Of a stretch of 48,258 nt of DNA, positions 29,443 to 38,279 are shown piece after piece. The position numbers and the translations under genes are program-made. The stretch covers positions 1 through 48,258 of the forward strand of contig CAIQQR010000010.1 of the NCBI GenBank assembly GCA_903874055.1. Direction: 5' to 3'. Position 1 is the stretch's first letter, and each line of letters begins with the position of its first letter. Origin of the DNA: an uncultured Bacteroidota bacterium (lineage in GTDB: Bacteria; Bacteroidota; Bacteroidia; Chitinophagales; Chitinophagaceae). Under the pieces are notes generated by a model that saw nothing but the letters and a program-made list of their open reading frames with translations, had not been told where the DNA came from and did not search any database.

Positions 29443-31871
29443 TGAAAAAAACGCTTCTTTGTTGCATCATTTTGCTGCAATCTGCAATGGTATTTGCCCA
29501 GCCCAATGTCAATACGAGTAATAAAATTCAACTACCCAACGGATGGAAATTAAGTCCTGCAGGTAAAAGTTTGCCATTAGGTGACTTGCCTTTAAACATG
29601 GCCATTTCTAAATCAAAAAAATTAATGGCAGTGACCAATAATGGTCAAAGCAAACAATCTTTACAATTAATAGATTTAGTAAATGATAAAATTGCTGACA
29701 CCATAACAATTGATAAATCATGGTTGGGCATTGTTTTTAGCCCAGATGAAAAATCGGTGTTTGTATCCGGCGGAAATGATAATTGGATTTTACAATACGC
29801 TATTTCAAATCAAAAATTTAAATTAATAGACTCCATTAAATTAGGAGACAAGTGGCCAAACAAAATTTCGCCAGCAGGCATGTGCATTGATGAAGCACAA
29901 CAAAAACTATATGTGGTTACAAAAGACGACAATGCTTTATACACTATTAATTTAATGACTAAGAAAGTAATACAAAAAACTTTTCTTCCCGCTGAAGCTT
30001 ATACCTGTGTTTTATCTCCAATAAAAAATGAATTGTATATAAGTTGTTGGGGTGGGAAAAAAATAATTGTGTTTAGTACAACTAGTAATCAAATCATTAA
30101 AGAAATTGGTGTAGGCACACACCCGAATGATATTTGTATTACAAAAAATGGCAAGTTATTGTATGTGGCAAATGCCGAAGACAATAATGTATCGGTAGTG
30201 GATTTGTCTATTTACAAAGAACTAGAAGTATTGAATACGGCCCTGTACCCTAATGCACCAGCAGGTTCTAGCACCAACGGGGTTGCATTAAGTGAGGATG
30301 AAAAAACTTTATACATTGCCAATGCAGATAATAATTATATAGCCGTTTTTGATGTTAGCAAAAAATTAGAAAGTCATTCTAAAGGATTTATTCCTGTTGG
30401 TTGGTATCCTACAGCAGTGAAAACAGCGCATGGAAAAATATATGTTACGAATGGAAAAGGATTTAGTTCATTTCCAAATCCATTAGGACCTGATCCATAT
30501 AAGCGAGGTGCACAAATGGCTTACCAGCAAGGTTTAATTAAATCAGTTGAAGACAATCAATATATAGGTGGACTGATGCAAGGAACTTTAAGTATCATTA
30601 ACACGCCATCTGAAAAACAATTGGGATTATATGCTGCTGCTGTATATGAAAATACTCCTTACACTAAGGTAAAAGAAAATGCTTCATTTGCAGAAGCGGG
30701 TTCAGTGATACCACAAAAAATTGGACAGCCCTCTTCCATTAAACATGTATTTTATATTGTAAAAGAAAACAGAACCTACGATCAAATATTAGGAGATGTG
30801 GCAGCTGGTAATGGAGATACGAGTTTAGCACTATTCGGCGAAAAAATTACACCTAATCAACATGCACTTGCAAAGGAGTTTGTTTTGTTAGATAATTTTT
30901 ATGTGGATGGAGAAGTAAGCGCAGATGGACACAACTGGACACTCGGTGGATATGCTAATGATTACTTGGAAAAAAACTGGGTAACAAGTTATGGAGGTAG
31001 AGGGGGGAATTATGACGCAGAAGGTACCCGAGAGATTGCGAATAATAAAAATGGTTTTATATGGGACTTTGCAAAAAGAGCGGGGGTAAGTTATCGTACT
31101 TATGGTGAGTTTGCAGATGATTACAAACCCAATTTACCAGTATTGAAAAATCATTTTTGTACTTATTACACAAGTTGGGATCAAAAAGTGAGAGATACCA
31201 CAAGAGTAAGTCAATGGAAAAGAGATTTTGATTCCTTATTGGCTATCAATGCTGTGCCTCAATTAAATACTTTAAGATTAATTAACGATCATACCGAGGG
31301 TATGCGCTTAGGCCGACCATCACCATACGCACATGTTGCTGATAATGATTTGGCCGTGGGGATGTTTGTAGAATATTTAAGCAAAAGCCCAATTTGGAAT
31401 GAATCTGTTGTGTTTATTGTAGAGGATGATGCTCAAGACGGACCAGATCATGTAGATGCCCATCGTAGCCCAGCTTATATTGCGGGCGGATTTGTAAAAA
31501 CAGGATTCGTGGATCACAGTATGTATTCAACTTCATCTGTATTAAAAACCATTGAACTTATTTTGGGCATGCAACCCATGAGTCAATATGATGCAGCTGC
31601 CAATACTTTATGGAAATGTTTTGATAAAGCAGCTACACATAATGGATTTATTGCTAAACCGAATCAATGGGATTTGAACGAAAAAAATACGGCTGTGAAT
31701 GCAATGCAAAAAAAGAGTGAGGCATTCAATTTCAAAAAAGAGGATAGTATTAATGAACATGATTTTAACGAAGTGCTATGGAAAGGATTAAAAGGCGAAA
31801 TGGCCATTGTTCCGACACCTAAGAGAGCAGCTTTTTTACAAATCAAACAGACTAAAGACAAAAATGATTAA
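29442..31871 (+). CDS. YncE-like propeller fused to an alkaline-phosphatase-type phosphoesterase
   Basis: An 809-residue exported protein with signal MKKTLLCCIILLQSAMVFAQ. Residues 40-410 form a YVTN/YncE-type beta-propeller with repeats such as LYVANAEDNNVSVVDLS and LYIANADNNYIAVFDVS. Residues 430-740 form a phosphoesterase domain of the AcpA/phospholipase-C superfamily. The nucleophile region is KENRTYDQ with Thr445, and the metal-binding region EDDAQDGPDHVDAHRSP is near residue 665. The combination is a recurrent architecture in Bacteroidota. It likely hydrolyses a phosphate ester or phosphodiester in the periplasm, with the propeller as scaffold. It follows the MFS gene by 15 nt, all of it inside an inverted repeat. 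Confidence 0.88.
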   Translation: MKKTLLCCIILLQSAMVFAQPNVNTSNKIQLPNGWKLSPAGKSLPLGDLPLNMAISKSKKLMAVTNNGQSKQSLQLIDLVNDKIADTITIDKSWLGIVFSPDEKSVFVSGGNDNWILQYAISNQKFKLIDSIKLGDKWPNKISPAGMCIDEAQQKLYVVTKDDNALYTINLMTKKVIQKTFLPAEAYTCVLSPIKNELYISCWGGKKIIVFSTTSNQIIKEIGVGTHPNDICITKNGKLLYVANAEDNNVSVVDLSIYKELEVLNTALYPNAPAGSSTNGVALSEDEKTLYIANADNNYIAVFDVSKKLESHSKGFIPVGWYPTAVKTAHGKIYVTNGKGFSSFPNPLGPDPYKRGAQMAYQQGLIKSVEDNQYIGGLMQGTLSIINTPSEKQLGLYAAAVYENTPYTKVKENASFAEAGSVIPQKIGQPSSIKHVFYIVKENRTYDQILGDVAAGNGDTSLALFGEKITPNQHALAKEFVLLDNFYVDGEVSADGHNWTLGGYANDYLEKNWVTSYGGRGGNYDAEGTREIANNKNGFIWDFAKRAGVSYRTYGEFADDYKPNLPVLKNHFCTYYTSWDQKVRDTTRVSQWKRDFDSLLAINAVPQLNTLRLINDHTEGMRLGRPSPYAHVADNDLAVGMFVEYLSKSPIWNESVVFIVEDDAQDGPDHVDAHRSPAYIAGGFVKTGFVDHSMYSTSSVLKTIELILGMQPMSQYDAAANTLWKCFDKAATHNGFIAKPNQWDLNEKNTAVNAMQKKSEAFNFKKEDSINEHDFNEVLWKGLKGEMAIVPTPKRAAFLQIKQTKDKND

Positions 31872-31880
31872 TTAAAGGGT

Positions 31881-31888
31881 TATTTTTG
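31881..31888 (+). promoter_or_regulatory. Full-match -7 box for the ABC exporter operon
   Basis: TATTTTTG is a full match to TAnnTTTG. It lies 10 nt after the phosphoesterase stop codon and 22 nt before the adaptor ATG, giving a short leader. No TTG -33 element is obvious at the right distance. Confidence 0.5.
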
Positions 31889-31910
31889 TAGTCAAGAAAT
31901 TGGTTTACTA
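31889..31910. repeat. Imperfect inverted repeat ending at the adaptor start codon
   Basis: TAGTCAA (31889-31895) and TTTACTA (31904-31910) pair at six of seven positions around eight bases. The last A is the A of the ATG. The right arm shares TTACTA with the palindrome before the phosphoesterase gene. It occupies essentially the whole predicted leader. Confidence 0.35.
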
Positions 31911-33004
31911 TGTATAGTTTTAAAACAAAATTGTATTCACTGCTATTAATCGTTTTAACGATTTTTAGTTGCGGAAAAAAACAAGCGTCAATACATCCAG
32001 TTATTGAAAAAATTACAGCTTCGGTATATGCCTCAGGAACTATAAAAAGTAGTTCACAATATGAAGTATATTCTAAGGTAAACGGAATTATTGAAAATAT
32101 ATTAGTGAGCGAAGGTGCGGAAGTTAAAAAGGGGCAAACTATCATTGCGCTCTCCAATAAAGCACAATCCTTGGGACTTGAAAATGCAAAATTATTAGCC
32201 AACTATTCTTCGGCAGAAACTAACCAAGAAAAATTAAAGCAGGCACAAAATGAATTAGAGGTTGCTAAATTAAAAATGGATAATGATGCTTCCTTATTAG
32301 ATCGTCAAAAAAAATTGTGGAGTAATGAAATTGGAACTAAAAATGATATTGATCAAAGAGAGCTTACTTATAAAAATAGTACTGCACAATTTAATGCGAG
32401 CAAACTAAAATTAAATGATTTGAAAAAGCAGATTGATTTTCAATCTCAACAAACCAATAAGAGCGCTTCCATTTCTGCAACCACTTTAAATGATTATTTG
32501 ATAAAGTCAGATATTAACGGAAGATTATTTAGCATTAATAAAGAAGTGGGTGAAATGGTCACCACACAAACACCGGTTGCAATTATTGGAGATGCCAATC
32601 ATTTTTATGTTGAAATGCAAGTGGACGAATATGATATTGCAAAATTACAAAAGGGACAAAAGGTAATGATATCAATGGATAGCTATAAAGGGAAGGTTTT
32701 TGAAGCCATGATTAATAAGGTATATCCTATCATGAATCCTAAATCAAAATCCTTTAAAGTAGATGCCATTTTTTCAAATCAGCCCGAAAATTTATACCCT
32801 AATTTAAGTGCACAGGCAAATATCATTATTGAGGTGAAAGAAAAAGCAATTACCATTCCGCGCGCTTATTTAATTGACAATGAGTATGTCTATTTAGAAA
32901 ATAATGAAAAGCGTAAAGTAAAAGTTGGATTAATGGATTATGAAAAAGTGGAGATACTAAGTGGCATTTCTACAAATGATGCTTTGGTAAAAACCATTCA
33001 ATGA
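31910..33004 (+). CDS. ABC-exporter periplasmic adaptor (MacA/HlyD-like) lipoprotein
   Basis: A 364-residue membrane-fusion protein. The N-terminus ends in LTIFSC, a lipobox with Cys near residue 21. The lipoyl domain halves are YEVYSKVNGIIENILVSEGAEVKKGQ and DYLIKSDINGRLFSINKEVGEMV when read across their insert. A long charged helical hairpin (about 100-190) lies between them, and a beta-barrel with QVDEYDIAKLQKGQKVMI follows. It should connect the ABC permease to an outer-membrane channel; no TolC gene is adjacent, so it may borrow one. The gene overlaps the permease gene by 4 nt (ATGA), showing tight coupling. Confidence 0.88.
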   Translation: MYSFKTKLYSLLLIVLTIFSCGKKQASIHPVIEKITASVYASGTIKSSSQYEVYSKVNGIIENILVSEGAEVKKGQTIIALSNKAQSLGLENAKLLANYSSAETNQEKLKQAQNELEVAKLKMDNDASLLDRQKKLWSNEIGTKNDIDQRELTYKNSTAQFNASKLKLNDLKKQIDFQSQQTNKSASISATTLNDYLIKSDINGRLFSINKEVGEMVTTQTPVAIIGDANHFYVEMQVDEYDIAKLQKGQKVMISMDSYKGKVFEAMINKVYPIMNPKSKSFKVDAIFSNQPENLYPNLSAQANIIIEVKEKAITIPRAYLIDNEYVYLENNEKRKVKVGLMDYEKVEILSGISTNDALVKTIQ

Positions 33005-34260
33005 GAAAGCGTTTACTCTTAAATATAGCCAAGTCGCTCCTGCTTGCCAGGTGGAGACAAACTTTAGTAGCCGCTGTAGGAGTCACTTTTAGCATTACTA
33101 TGTTTATTACTTTATTAAGTTTTATGTCAGGGTTGAATGATTTATTAGATGGCCTCATACTCAATAGAACAGCCCATGTAAGAATTTACAATGATATTAA
33201 ACCCAATGCCGATCAACCCATTAATAAAAGTAGTATCAATGCTAATGGACATAATTTTATTGGTTCTGTAAAATCTGATGCCAACCGACAAGCTATTTAC
33301 AATAGCGAGGCCATTATGAAAGCCATTAAAAATGATCCACGCGTATTGGGCCTTTCCCCAAAATTGACTGCACAAGTATTTTTTAATGATGGTAGTATTG
33401 ATATTACTGGAAGTATTTTTGGGATTAATCCCAGCGAAGAAACAAAGCTTTATCACTTTGACGAATATATTACCACCGGTAATTCAGCAGATTTAACTAA
33501 AATAAATAACAGTATTATTTTAGGCAAAGGATTGGCAGATAAATTATTGGTACAAATTGGAGATGCTGTACAAATTACGACTTCAAAAGGGGATTTATTT
33601 CAATTAAAAGTAGTGGGTACCTTTCAATCTGGTATCAAAGATTTTGACAATGTACAGAGTTACGCCTCTTTAAACACCGTACAAAAAATATTATCTGTAC
33701 CAAATGACTATGTTACAAGTATTCAGGTAAAATTAAAAGACATTACTCAAGCACCAGCTGTTGCAAAAGAATATCAACAGTTATATCAAACAGATGCCGA
33801 AGATATTCAAACAGCCAATTCGCAATTTGAAACAGGAAGTTCCATTCGAACTTTAATATCTTACTCCGTTGGAATTACTTTATTAATTGTAGCAGGATTT
33901 GGAATTTATAATATTTTAAACATGATGATTTTTGAAAAAATGGATTCCATCGCTATTTTAAAAGCAACTGGATTTTCAGGAACTGATGTTAAAAAAATAT
34001 TTATTTACATTGCTGTAACCATTGGAATTTTTGGTGGTTTACTAGGTTTATTATTTGGATTTGGACTCTCTGCTATCATTGATCAAATTCCTTTCAACAC
34101 TGCTTCTTTGCCTACGATAAAAACCTATCCGATTGTTTATAACCCTAGGTTCTATTTTATTGGAATTATATTTTCATTTATCACCACTTATTTTGCAGGA
34201 TGGTTCCCTGCAAGAAAAGCTAGTAAAATTGATCCAGTTGTGATCATTAGAGGAAAATGA
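33001..34260 (+). CDS. ABC transporter permease (MacB/LolC-type, FtsX domain)
   Basis: A 419-residue inner-membrane permease with the MacB topology: one N-terminal helix (TLVAAVGVTFSITMFITLLSFM), a periplasmic MacB_PCD-like domain of about 230 residues, and three C-terminal helices forming an FtsX domain with DSIAILKATGFSGTDVKKIFI. It ends with the family AGWFPARKASKIDPVVIIRGK motif. The ATPase is a separate gene 1 nt downstream, unlike fused MacB. Type VII ABC systems of this kind act as mechanotransmitters that push periplasmic substrates or lipoproteins outward. The substrate is unknown. Confidence 0.9.
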   Translation: MRKRLLLNIAKSLLLARWRQTLVAAVGVTFSITMFITLLSFMSGLNDLLDGLILNRTAHVRIYNDIKPNADQPINKSSINANGHNFIGSVKSDANRQAIYNSEAIMKAIKNDPRVLGLSPKLTAQVFFNDGSIDITGSIFGINPSEETKLYHFDEYITTGNSADLTKINNSIILGKGLADKLLVQIGDAVQITTSKGDLFQLKVVGTFQSGIKDFDNVQSYASLNTVQKILSVPNDYVTSIQVKLKDITQAPAVAKEYQQLYQTDAEDIQTANSQFETGSSIRTLISYSVGITLLIVAGFGIYNILNMMIFEKMDSIAILKATGFSGTDVKKIFIYIAVTIGIFGGLLGLLFGFGLSAIIDQIPFNTASLPTIKTYPIVYNPRFYFIGIIFSFITTYFAGWFPARKASKIDPVVIIRGK

Positions 34261-34261
34261 A

Positions 34262-34936
34262 ATGAATACAATTTTAGAAGCAAAAAATATTAATAAATTC
34301 TTTCATGACCCTGAAACCATTCAGGTTTTGGAAAATATAAACTTTAGTATTAATAAAGGGGAATTTGTTTCACTCACTGGAAAATCAGGGTGTGGAAAAT
34401 CAACACTGCTATACGTTCTATCCACTATGGACACGGATTATGAAGGAAGCTTATTCATTGATGGGATTGAAATGCCAAAGAAGAATGAAGCTTTTTTAGC
34501 AAAAATTAGAAATGAAAAAATTGGATTTGTATTTCAGTTTCACTATTTATTAAATGAGTTTAATGTTTTAAAAAATGTAATGTTGCCTGGTTTAAAATTA
34601 AATAAATATAGTGCCGACGAGGTGGAACATCGTGCCATGGAAAAATTAAAGATATTGGGTATTGAACATTTAGCTTTAAAACAAGCCAACCATGTGTCAG
34701 GAGGTGAAAAACAAAGAGTGGCAATTGCAAGAGCATTAATAAATGATCCACATATTATTATGGGGGATGAGCCAACCGGAAACTTAGATAAAAAAAATAG
34801 TGATCTGGTTTTTGATATTTTTAATCAACTTTCAGATGAATTCAATCAAACTTTGTTAATTGTTACACATGATCCAAGTTTTGCAGAACGCACGCATCGT
34901 ATTATTAAAATGGAAGACGGAAAAATTATTTCCTAA
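34262..34936 (+). CDS. ABC transporter ATP-binding protein (LolD/MacB-type)
   Basis: A 224-residue ATPase with all motifs intact: Walker A GKSGCGKST at residues 40-48, Q-loop in FQFHYLLNE, signature VSGGEKQRVAIARAL from residue 144, Walker B IIMGDEPTGNLD with Asp168-Glu169, and H-loop LLIVTHDP. The VFQFHYLLNEFNVLKNVMLP stretch is typical of the LolD/MacB/FtsE group. It energises the permease encoded immediately upstream and completes an adaptor-permease-ATPase operon of three genes. Confidence 0.94.
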   Translation: MNTILEAKNINKFFHDPETIQVLENINFSINKGEFVSLTGKSGCGKSTLLYVLSTMDTDYEGSLFIDGIEMPKKNEAFLAKIRNEKIGFVFQFHYLLNEFNVLKNVMLPGLKLNKYSADEVEHRAMEKLKILGIEHLALKQANHVSGGEKQRVAIARALINDPHIIMGDEPTGNLDKKNSDLVFDIFNQLSDEFNQTLLIVTHDPSFAERTHRIIKMEDGKIIS

Positions 34937-35002
34937 AAAATTATATTGATAGACTTGTTCTAATTTTATTTTATGCTTATATTTAAGTATAAAACGATTG
35001 CT

Positions 35003-36013
35003 ATGAACAATGATCAACCACAAGGCATGGTTCCAACCATGGTGCCTACCATGACGCCCACAATGGCAACACCCAATAGTAATGCCCACAAGGATATTCC
35101 TGGAAATCCTTCTACTGCAAAAAGTAGTGCCGAAAAATTAAATGACCGTTCCAACGGCAAACCACTTCGTGTATTGAGCGAGGATGATTGGAATTTTTGG
35201 ATTCATAACGGATACATTGTTATTAAAAATGCAGTGCCTCGTGAACAAGCTTTAGCAACTGCACAATTCTTATGGGAGTTTGAAGAAAAAGACCCTAACA
35301 ATAAAGAAACCTGGTACACTGCACCAAGAGCCGAAATGAAAATGAAAGAATTAGCTGGTACAGGCATGGTAGAGTGTTATAATAACCAACATCAGTGGAA
35401 CAATCGACAAATGCAAAGAGTATATGATGCCTTTGTAGATATTTGGGGTACCGAAAAATTATGGGTAACTATTGACCGTGCCAATTTAAATTTTCCAATT
35501 CGTCCAGGTCATGAATACAAAGCTTTTATTCATTGGGATTATGATCCAGAAACAAAGCCAGTAAACGTACAAGGAGTATTAGCGCTAGCTGATCAAACTG
35601 ACGAAAACATGGGTGGCTTTCAGTGTATTCCTGAATTATTCAGAACCTATGATACTTGGAAATTAACGCAACCTGAGGACAGAGACCGCTACAAACCTGA
35701 CACCACAGGCTTTACACCCACTAAAGTAAAATTAGAGGCAGGAGATTTATTGATTTTTAATAGTTTAGAGCCACATGGCATTAGGGCAAATAATAGTGAG
35801 GATAAGGTTCGTATTGCACAATACATTTCGATGATGCCGGCCGAGGAAGACAATGAGGCATTAAAAGAATGGAGAATCAATTCTTGGAAACATCGCATTG
35901 CACCAGAAGGATATGCATTCCCTGGTGATCCAAGAAATTGGGAACAAACTAAATACGAAACAGCGGTGTTAACTGATTTGGGAAAAAAATTATTAGGTCT
36001 AGAAAAATGGTAA
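35003..36013 (+). CDS. Phytanoyl-CoA dioxygenase (PhyH) family protein
   Basis: A 336-residue cytoplasmic Fe(II)/2-oxoglutarate-dependent oxygenase. I start it at ATG 35003; an in-frame ATG at 34973 adds ten residues. The first 25 residues are low complexity, with MVPT-type repeats. The PhyH fold begins near residue 47 (LSEDDWNFWIHNGYIVIKNAVP). The iron ligands are visible as H-x-D in FIHWDYDPE and a distal His in SLEPHGIRANN, with Arg in DKVRIAQY to bind 2-oxoglutarate. It probably hydroxylates a small substrate of unknown identity. It heads a same-strand group with an aldo-keto reductase (8 nt away), a Dabb protein and an alpha/beta hydrolase. Confidence 0.85.
   Translation: MNNDQPQGMVPTMVPTMTPTMATPNSNAHKDIPGNPSTAKSSAEKLNDRSNGKPLRVLSEDDWNFWIHNGYIVIKNAVPREQALATAQFLWEFEEKDPNNKETWYTAPRAEMKMKELAGTGMVECYNNQHQWNNRQMQRVYDAFVDIWGTEKLWVTIDRANLNFPIRPGHEYKAFIHWDYDPETKPVNVQGVLALADQTDENMGGFQCIPELFRTYDTWKLTQPEDRDRYKPDTTGFTPTKVKLEAGDLLIFNSLEPHGIRANNSEDKVRIAQYISMMPAEEDNEALKEWRINSWKHRIAPEGYAFPGDPRNWEQTKYETAVLTDLGKKLLGLEKW
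35027..35074 (+). repeat. Tandem 12-nt repeat encoding MxPT at the PhyH N-terminus
   Basis: Three degenerate 12-nt units encode MVPT, MVPT and MTPT, followed by a decayed unit encoding MATP. Each unit begins with ATG, so several alternative start codons lie in frame. The third codon positions differ between units, so the repeat is not a very recent expansion. Confidence 0.7.
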
Positions 36014-36021
36014 ATTTATAA

Positions 36022-36846
36022 ATGATAAATGATATTATTCCAAACACTAAGCTCAACAATGGTATTTCAATGCCTTTGTTGGGCTTAGGTGTTTATGACA
36101 TGTACCAAAAGCAAGCTGAACAAGCCGTAGAAACTGCCCTTGAAATAGGCTATCGATTAATTGACACAGCAAGCATGTATGAAAATGAAAAAGAAATTGG
36201 AAATGCCATAAAAAATAGTGGGGTAAAAAGAGCTGAAATATTTTTAACCACCAAGTTAAATAATACCAATCACGGTTATGACCAAGCACTCAAAGCATTT
36301 GATACAAGTTTGCAATTATTATGTCAGGATTATGTAGACTTATATTTAATTCATTGGCCCATAAAAGAAGGCAGAGCTGATTCTTGGAGAGCTTTGGAGC
36401 GTATTTATCAAGAAGGTCGCGCTAAAGCTATTGGTGTGGCTAACTATACCCTTCCCTTTTTAAATGAATTAGCTAATTACAGCAATATGACTCCTGCAGT
36501 CAACCAAATTGAATTTACGCCCTGGATGTTTGATAAAGCAACATTTGATTATTGTAAGCAATCTCATATTCAATTACAATCCTATTCCCCTATTACTCGC
36601 GGGATTAAGTTTACGGATAAACGACTTAAGGGTCTCTGTGAGAAATATCAAAAAACACCAGCTCAGATAATTTTAAACTGGAATATTCAATTAGGGGTTT
36701 CTACAATACCTAAATCATCTCAAAGAGAAAGGTTACAGGAAAATTTTGACGCAGTTAATTTCACATTGGATGCACAAGATGTTGAATTTATGAATACATT
36801 TAATGAAGGATTTCGCATATGTGATGATCCCATTATTTTCTTATAA
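36022..36846 (+). CDS. Aldo/keto reductase
   Basis: A 274-residue NADPH-dependent oxidoreductase with a complete catalytic tetrad: Asp48 (LIDTA), Tyr53 (SMYENE), Lys78 (LTTKLN) and His111 (LIHWP). The C-terminal cofactor-binding motif IPKSSQRERLQENFDA is present. Size and sequence fit the AKR5-like group of small TIM-barrel reductases that reduce aldehydes, diketones or keto-sugars. It lies 8 nt after the PhyH gene and precedes a Dabb protein, suggesting one pathway. The substrate is not deducible. Confidence 0.93.
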   Translation: MINDIIPNTKLNNGISMPLLGLGVYDMYQKQAEQAVETALEIGYRLIDTASMYENEKEIGNAIKNSGVKRAEIFLTTKLNNTNHGYDQALKAFDTSLQLLCQDYVDLYLIHWPIKEGRADSWRALERIYQEGRAKAIGVANYTLPFLNELANYSNMTPAVNQIEFTPWMFDKATFDYCKQSHIQLQSYSPITRGIKFTDKRLKGLCEKYQKTPAQIILNWNIQLGVSTIPKSSQRERLQENFDAVNFTLDAQDVEFMNTFNEGFRICDDPIIFL

Positions 36847-36879
36847 AAATTTTAAATCAAATATTATAAAAACTATTTT

Positions 36880-37260
36880 ATGAAAAAAATATTATTCCTA
36901 CTTGCATTTACCATTAGCATGTCAGCCGTTCAAGCGCAAAACAGAACTGGCGAATTAAAACATATTGTTTTATTTACTTTCAAAGCAACCTCAACGCCTA
37001 AGGAGGTGGAAAATGTGGCAAAGACATTTGCTGCCTTATATGGCAAAGCGCCTCAGGTTAAAAAAATGGAATGGGGGATTAATATGAGTCCAGAGCATTT
37101 GGATCAAGGATTCACACATTGTTTCACCCTAACTTTCAATTCTGAAAAAGATTTAGCGGATTATCAACAAAATCCTGATCATAAAGCTTTTCAAGCAGTT
37201 TTAAAACCACATATGGATAAAGTATTTGTGGTGGATTATTTTGTAGAGCCTAATAAATAA
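36880..37260 (+). CDS. Exported Dabb (stress-responsive alpha/beta barrel) family protein
   Basis: A 126-residue protein with a signal peptide ending AVQAQ followed by a Dabb domain: ELKHIVLFTFKATSTPKEVENVAKTFAAL, then a WGINMSPEHLDQGFTHCFTLTF strand and the conserved DLADYQQNPDHKAFQAV helix. Dabb domains form ferredoxin-like dimers and some act as cyclases or monooxygenase-like enzymes. The signal peptide indicates a periplasmic location, which is common for the Bacteroidota members. It is 33 nt after the aldo-keto reductase and 3 nt before the hydrolase. Confidence 0.88.
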   Translation: MKKILFLLAFTISMSAVQAQNRTGELKHIVLFTFKATSTPKEVENVAKTFAALYGKAPQVKKMEWGINMSPEHLDQGFTHCFTLTFNSEKDLADYQQNPDHKAFQAVLKPHMDKVFVVDYFVEPNK

Positions 37261-37263
37261 AGT

Positions 37264-38205
37264 GTGAAAATTATAAAGATTAGTTTTATTGGTATAGTAT
37301 CTTTTTTAATATTATTCGCTTCTGTATTTGCACAAAAAGATATTCCTAAAAATATATTAATTACAAAATACACAAATGCGCATTCAAAATTTATGCCTAT
37401 CATGGGTATGCGTGTGCACTATCGAGATGAGGGTAATGCATTAGATAGCATACCACTTGTTTTAATTCATGGCACTTCCTCATCGCTACATACTTGGGAG
37501 CAAGTAGTTACTATTTTAAATACTACAAGCTATGGAAACAAAAGAGTCATCACATTAGATATGCCAGCCTTTGGATTAACTGGACCTAATCCAGAAAACA
37601 AATATTCATATGAAAATTTCATCCAGGTTATTGATTCACTGTTAATTAAGTTAAATGTGAATCATTGTATGATTGGAGGAAACTCATTAGGTGGAGGCAT
37701 TGCATGGCATTTTGCAGTTGCTCATCCTAATAAAGTGAATAAACTTATTTTAATTGATGCAAGTGGGTATCCCAAGAAAAATGAAAAAGGCTCCTTAGGA
37801 TTTAAAATCGCTCAAATACCCGTTATCAATAATGTACTACTTTATATTACGCCTAAATTTTTGATACAAAAAAGTATTGAGGGTGTCTACTACAACCAAA
37901 ATTTAATTAAAGAAACTACAGTAACTAGATATCATGAGCTTTTACTTTGCGAGGGCAATCGTAGTGCAGCACTCTCTTTATTTAAACATCCATTTGTTCA
38001 AAATACGGAGTTAATCAAAACCATTAAAACACCTACTCTAATTTTATGGGGAAGCGCCGATGGTTTAATAAGCGTTGATAATGCGTCCCTTTTTAATAGT
38101 GACATCAAAAACAGCAAGGTAGTAATATTAGACAAAGTTGGTCATGTACCTAACGAAGAAGCCCCTCAAGCTGTTGCAGATGCTATTTATGATTTTATAA
38201 AGTAA
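37264..38205 (+). CDS. Exported alpha/beta hydrolase
   Basis: A 313-residue hydrolase. The start is a GTG 3 nt after the Dabb stop codon, followed by a signal peptide ending SVFAQ. The fold is clear: VLIHGTSSSLHTWEQ forms the oxyanion region, Ser141 in GGNSLGGG is the nucleophile, Asp266 (WGSADGLIS) and His294 (VGHVPNEEAP) complete the triad. It probably cleaves an ester or a carbon-carbon bond in the periplasm. It closes the PhyH / reductase / Dabb / hydrolase group. A fresh promoter seems to drive the next gene. Confidence 0.9.
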   Translation: MKIIKISFIGIVSFLILFASVFAQKDIPKNILITKYTNAHSKFMPIMGMRVHYRDEGNALDSIPLVLIHGTSSSLHTWEQVVTILNTTSYGNKRVITLDMPAFGLTGPNPENKYSYENFIQVIDSLLIKLNVNHCMIGGNSLGGGIAWHFAVAHPNKVNKLILIDASGYPKKNEKGSLGFKIAQIPVINNVLLYITPKFLIQKSIEGVYYNQNLIKETTVTRYHELLLCEGNRSAALSLFKHPFVQNTELIKTIKTPTLILWGSADGLISVDNASLFNSDIKNSKVVILDKVGHVPNEEAPQAVADAIYDFIK

Positions 38206-38255
38206 TTTATTTTATCCAAGTACTGTAATATTTTCAAAATATAAGTTGTATTTAG

Positions 38256-38263
38256 TAAATTTA
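38256..38263 (+). promoter_or_regulatory. Candidate -7 box before the amidohydrolase gene, flanked by an inverted repeat
   Basis: TAAATTTA followed by TAGTAC lies 17 nt before the ATG. It sits between the inverted arms GTTGTA (38245-38250) and TACAAC (38267-38272), so a regulator bound there would cover the promoter. Both elements are short and the call is tentative. Confidence 0.33.
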
Positions 38264-38279
38264 TAGTACAACCATTTTT

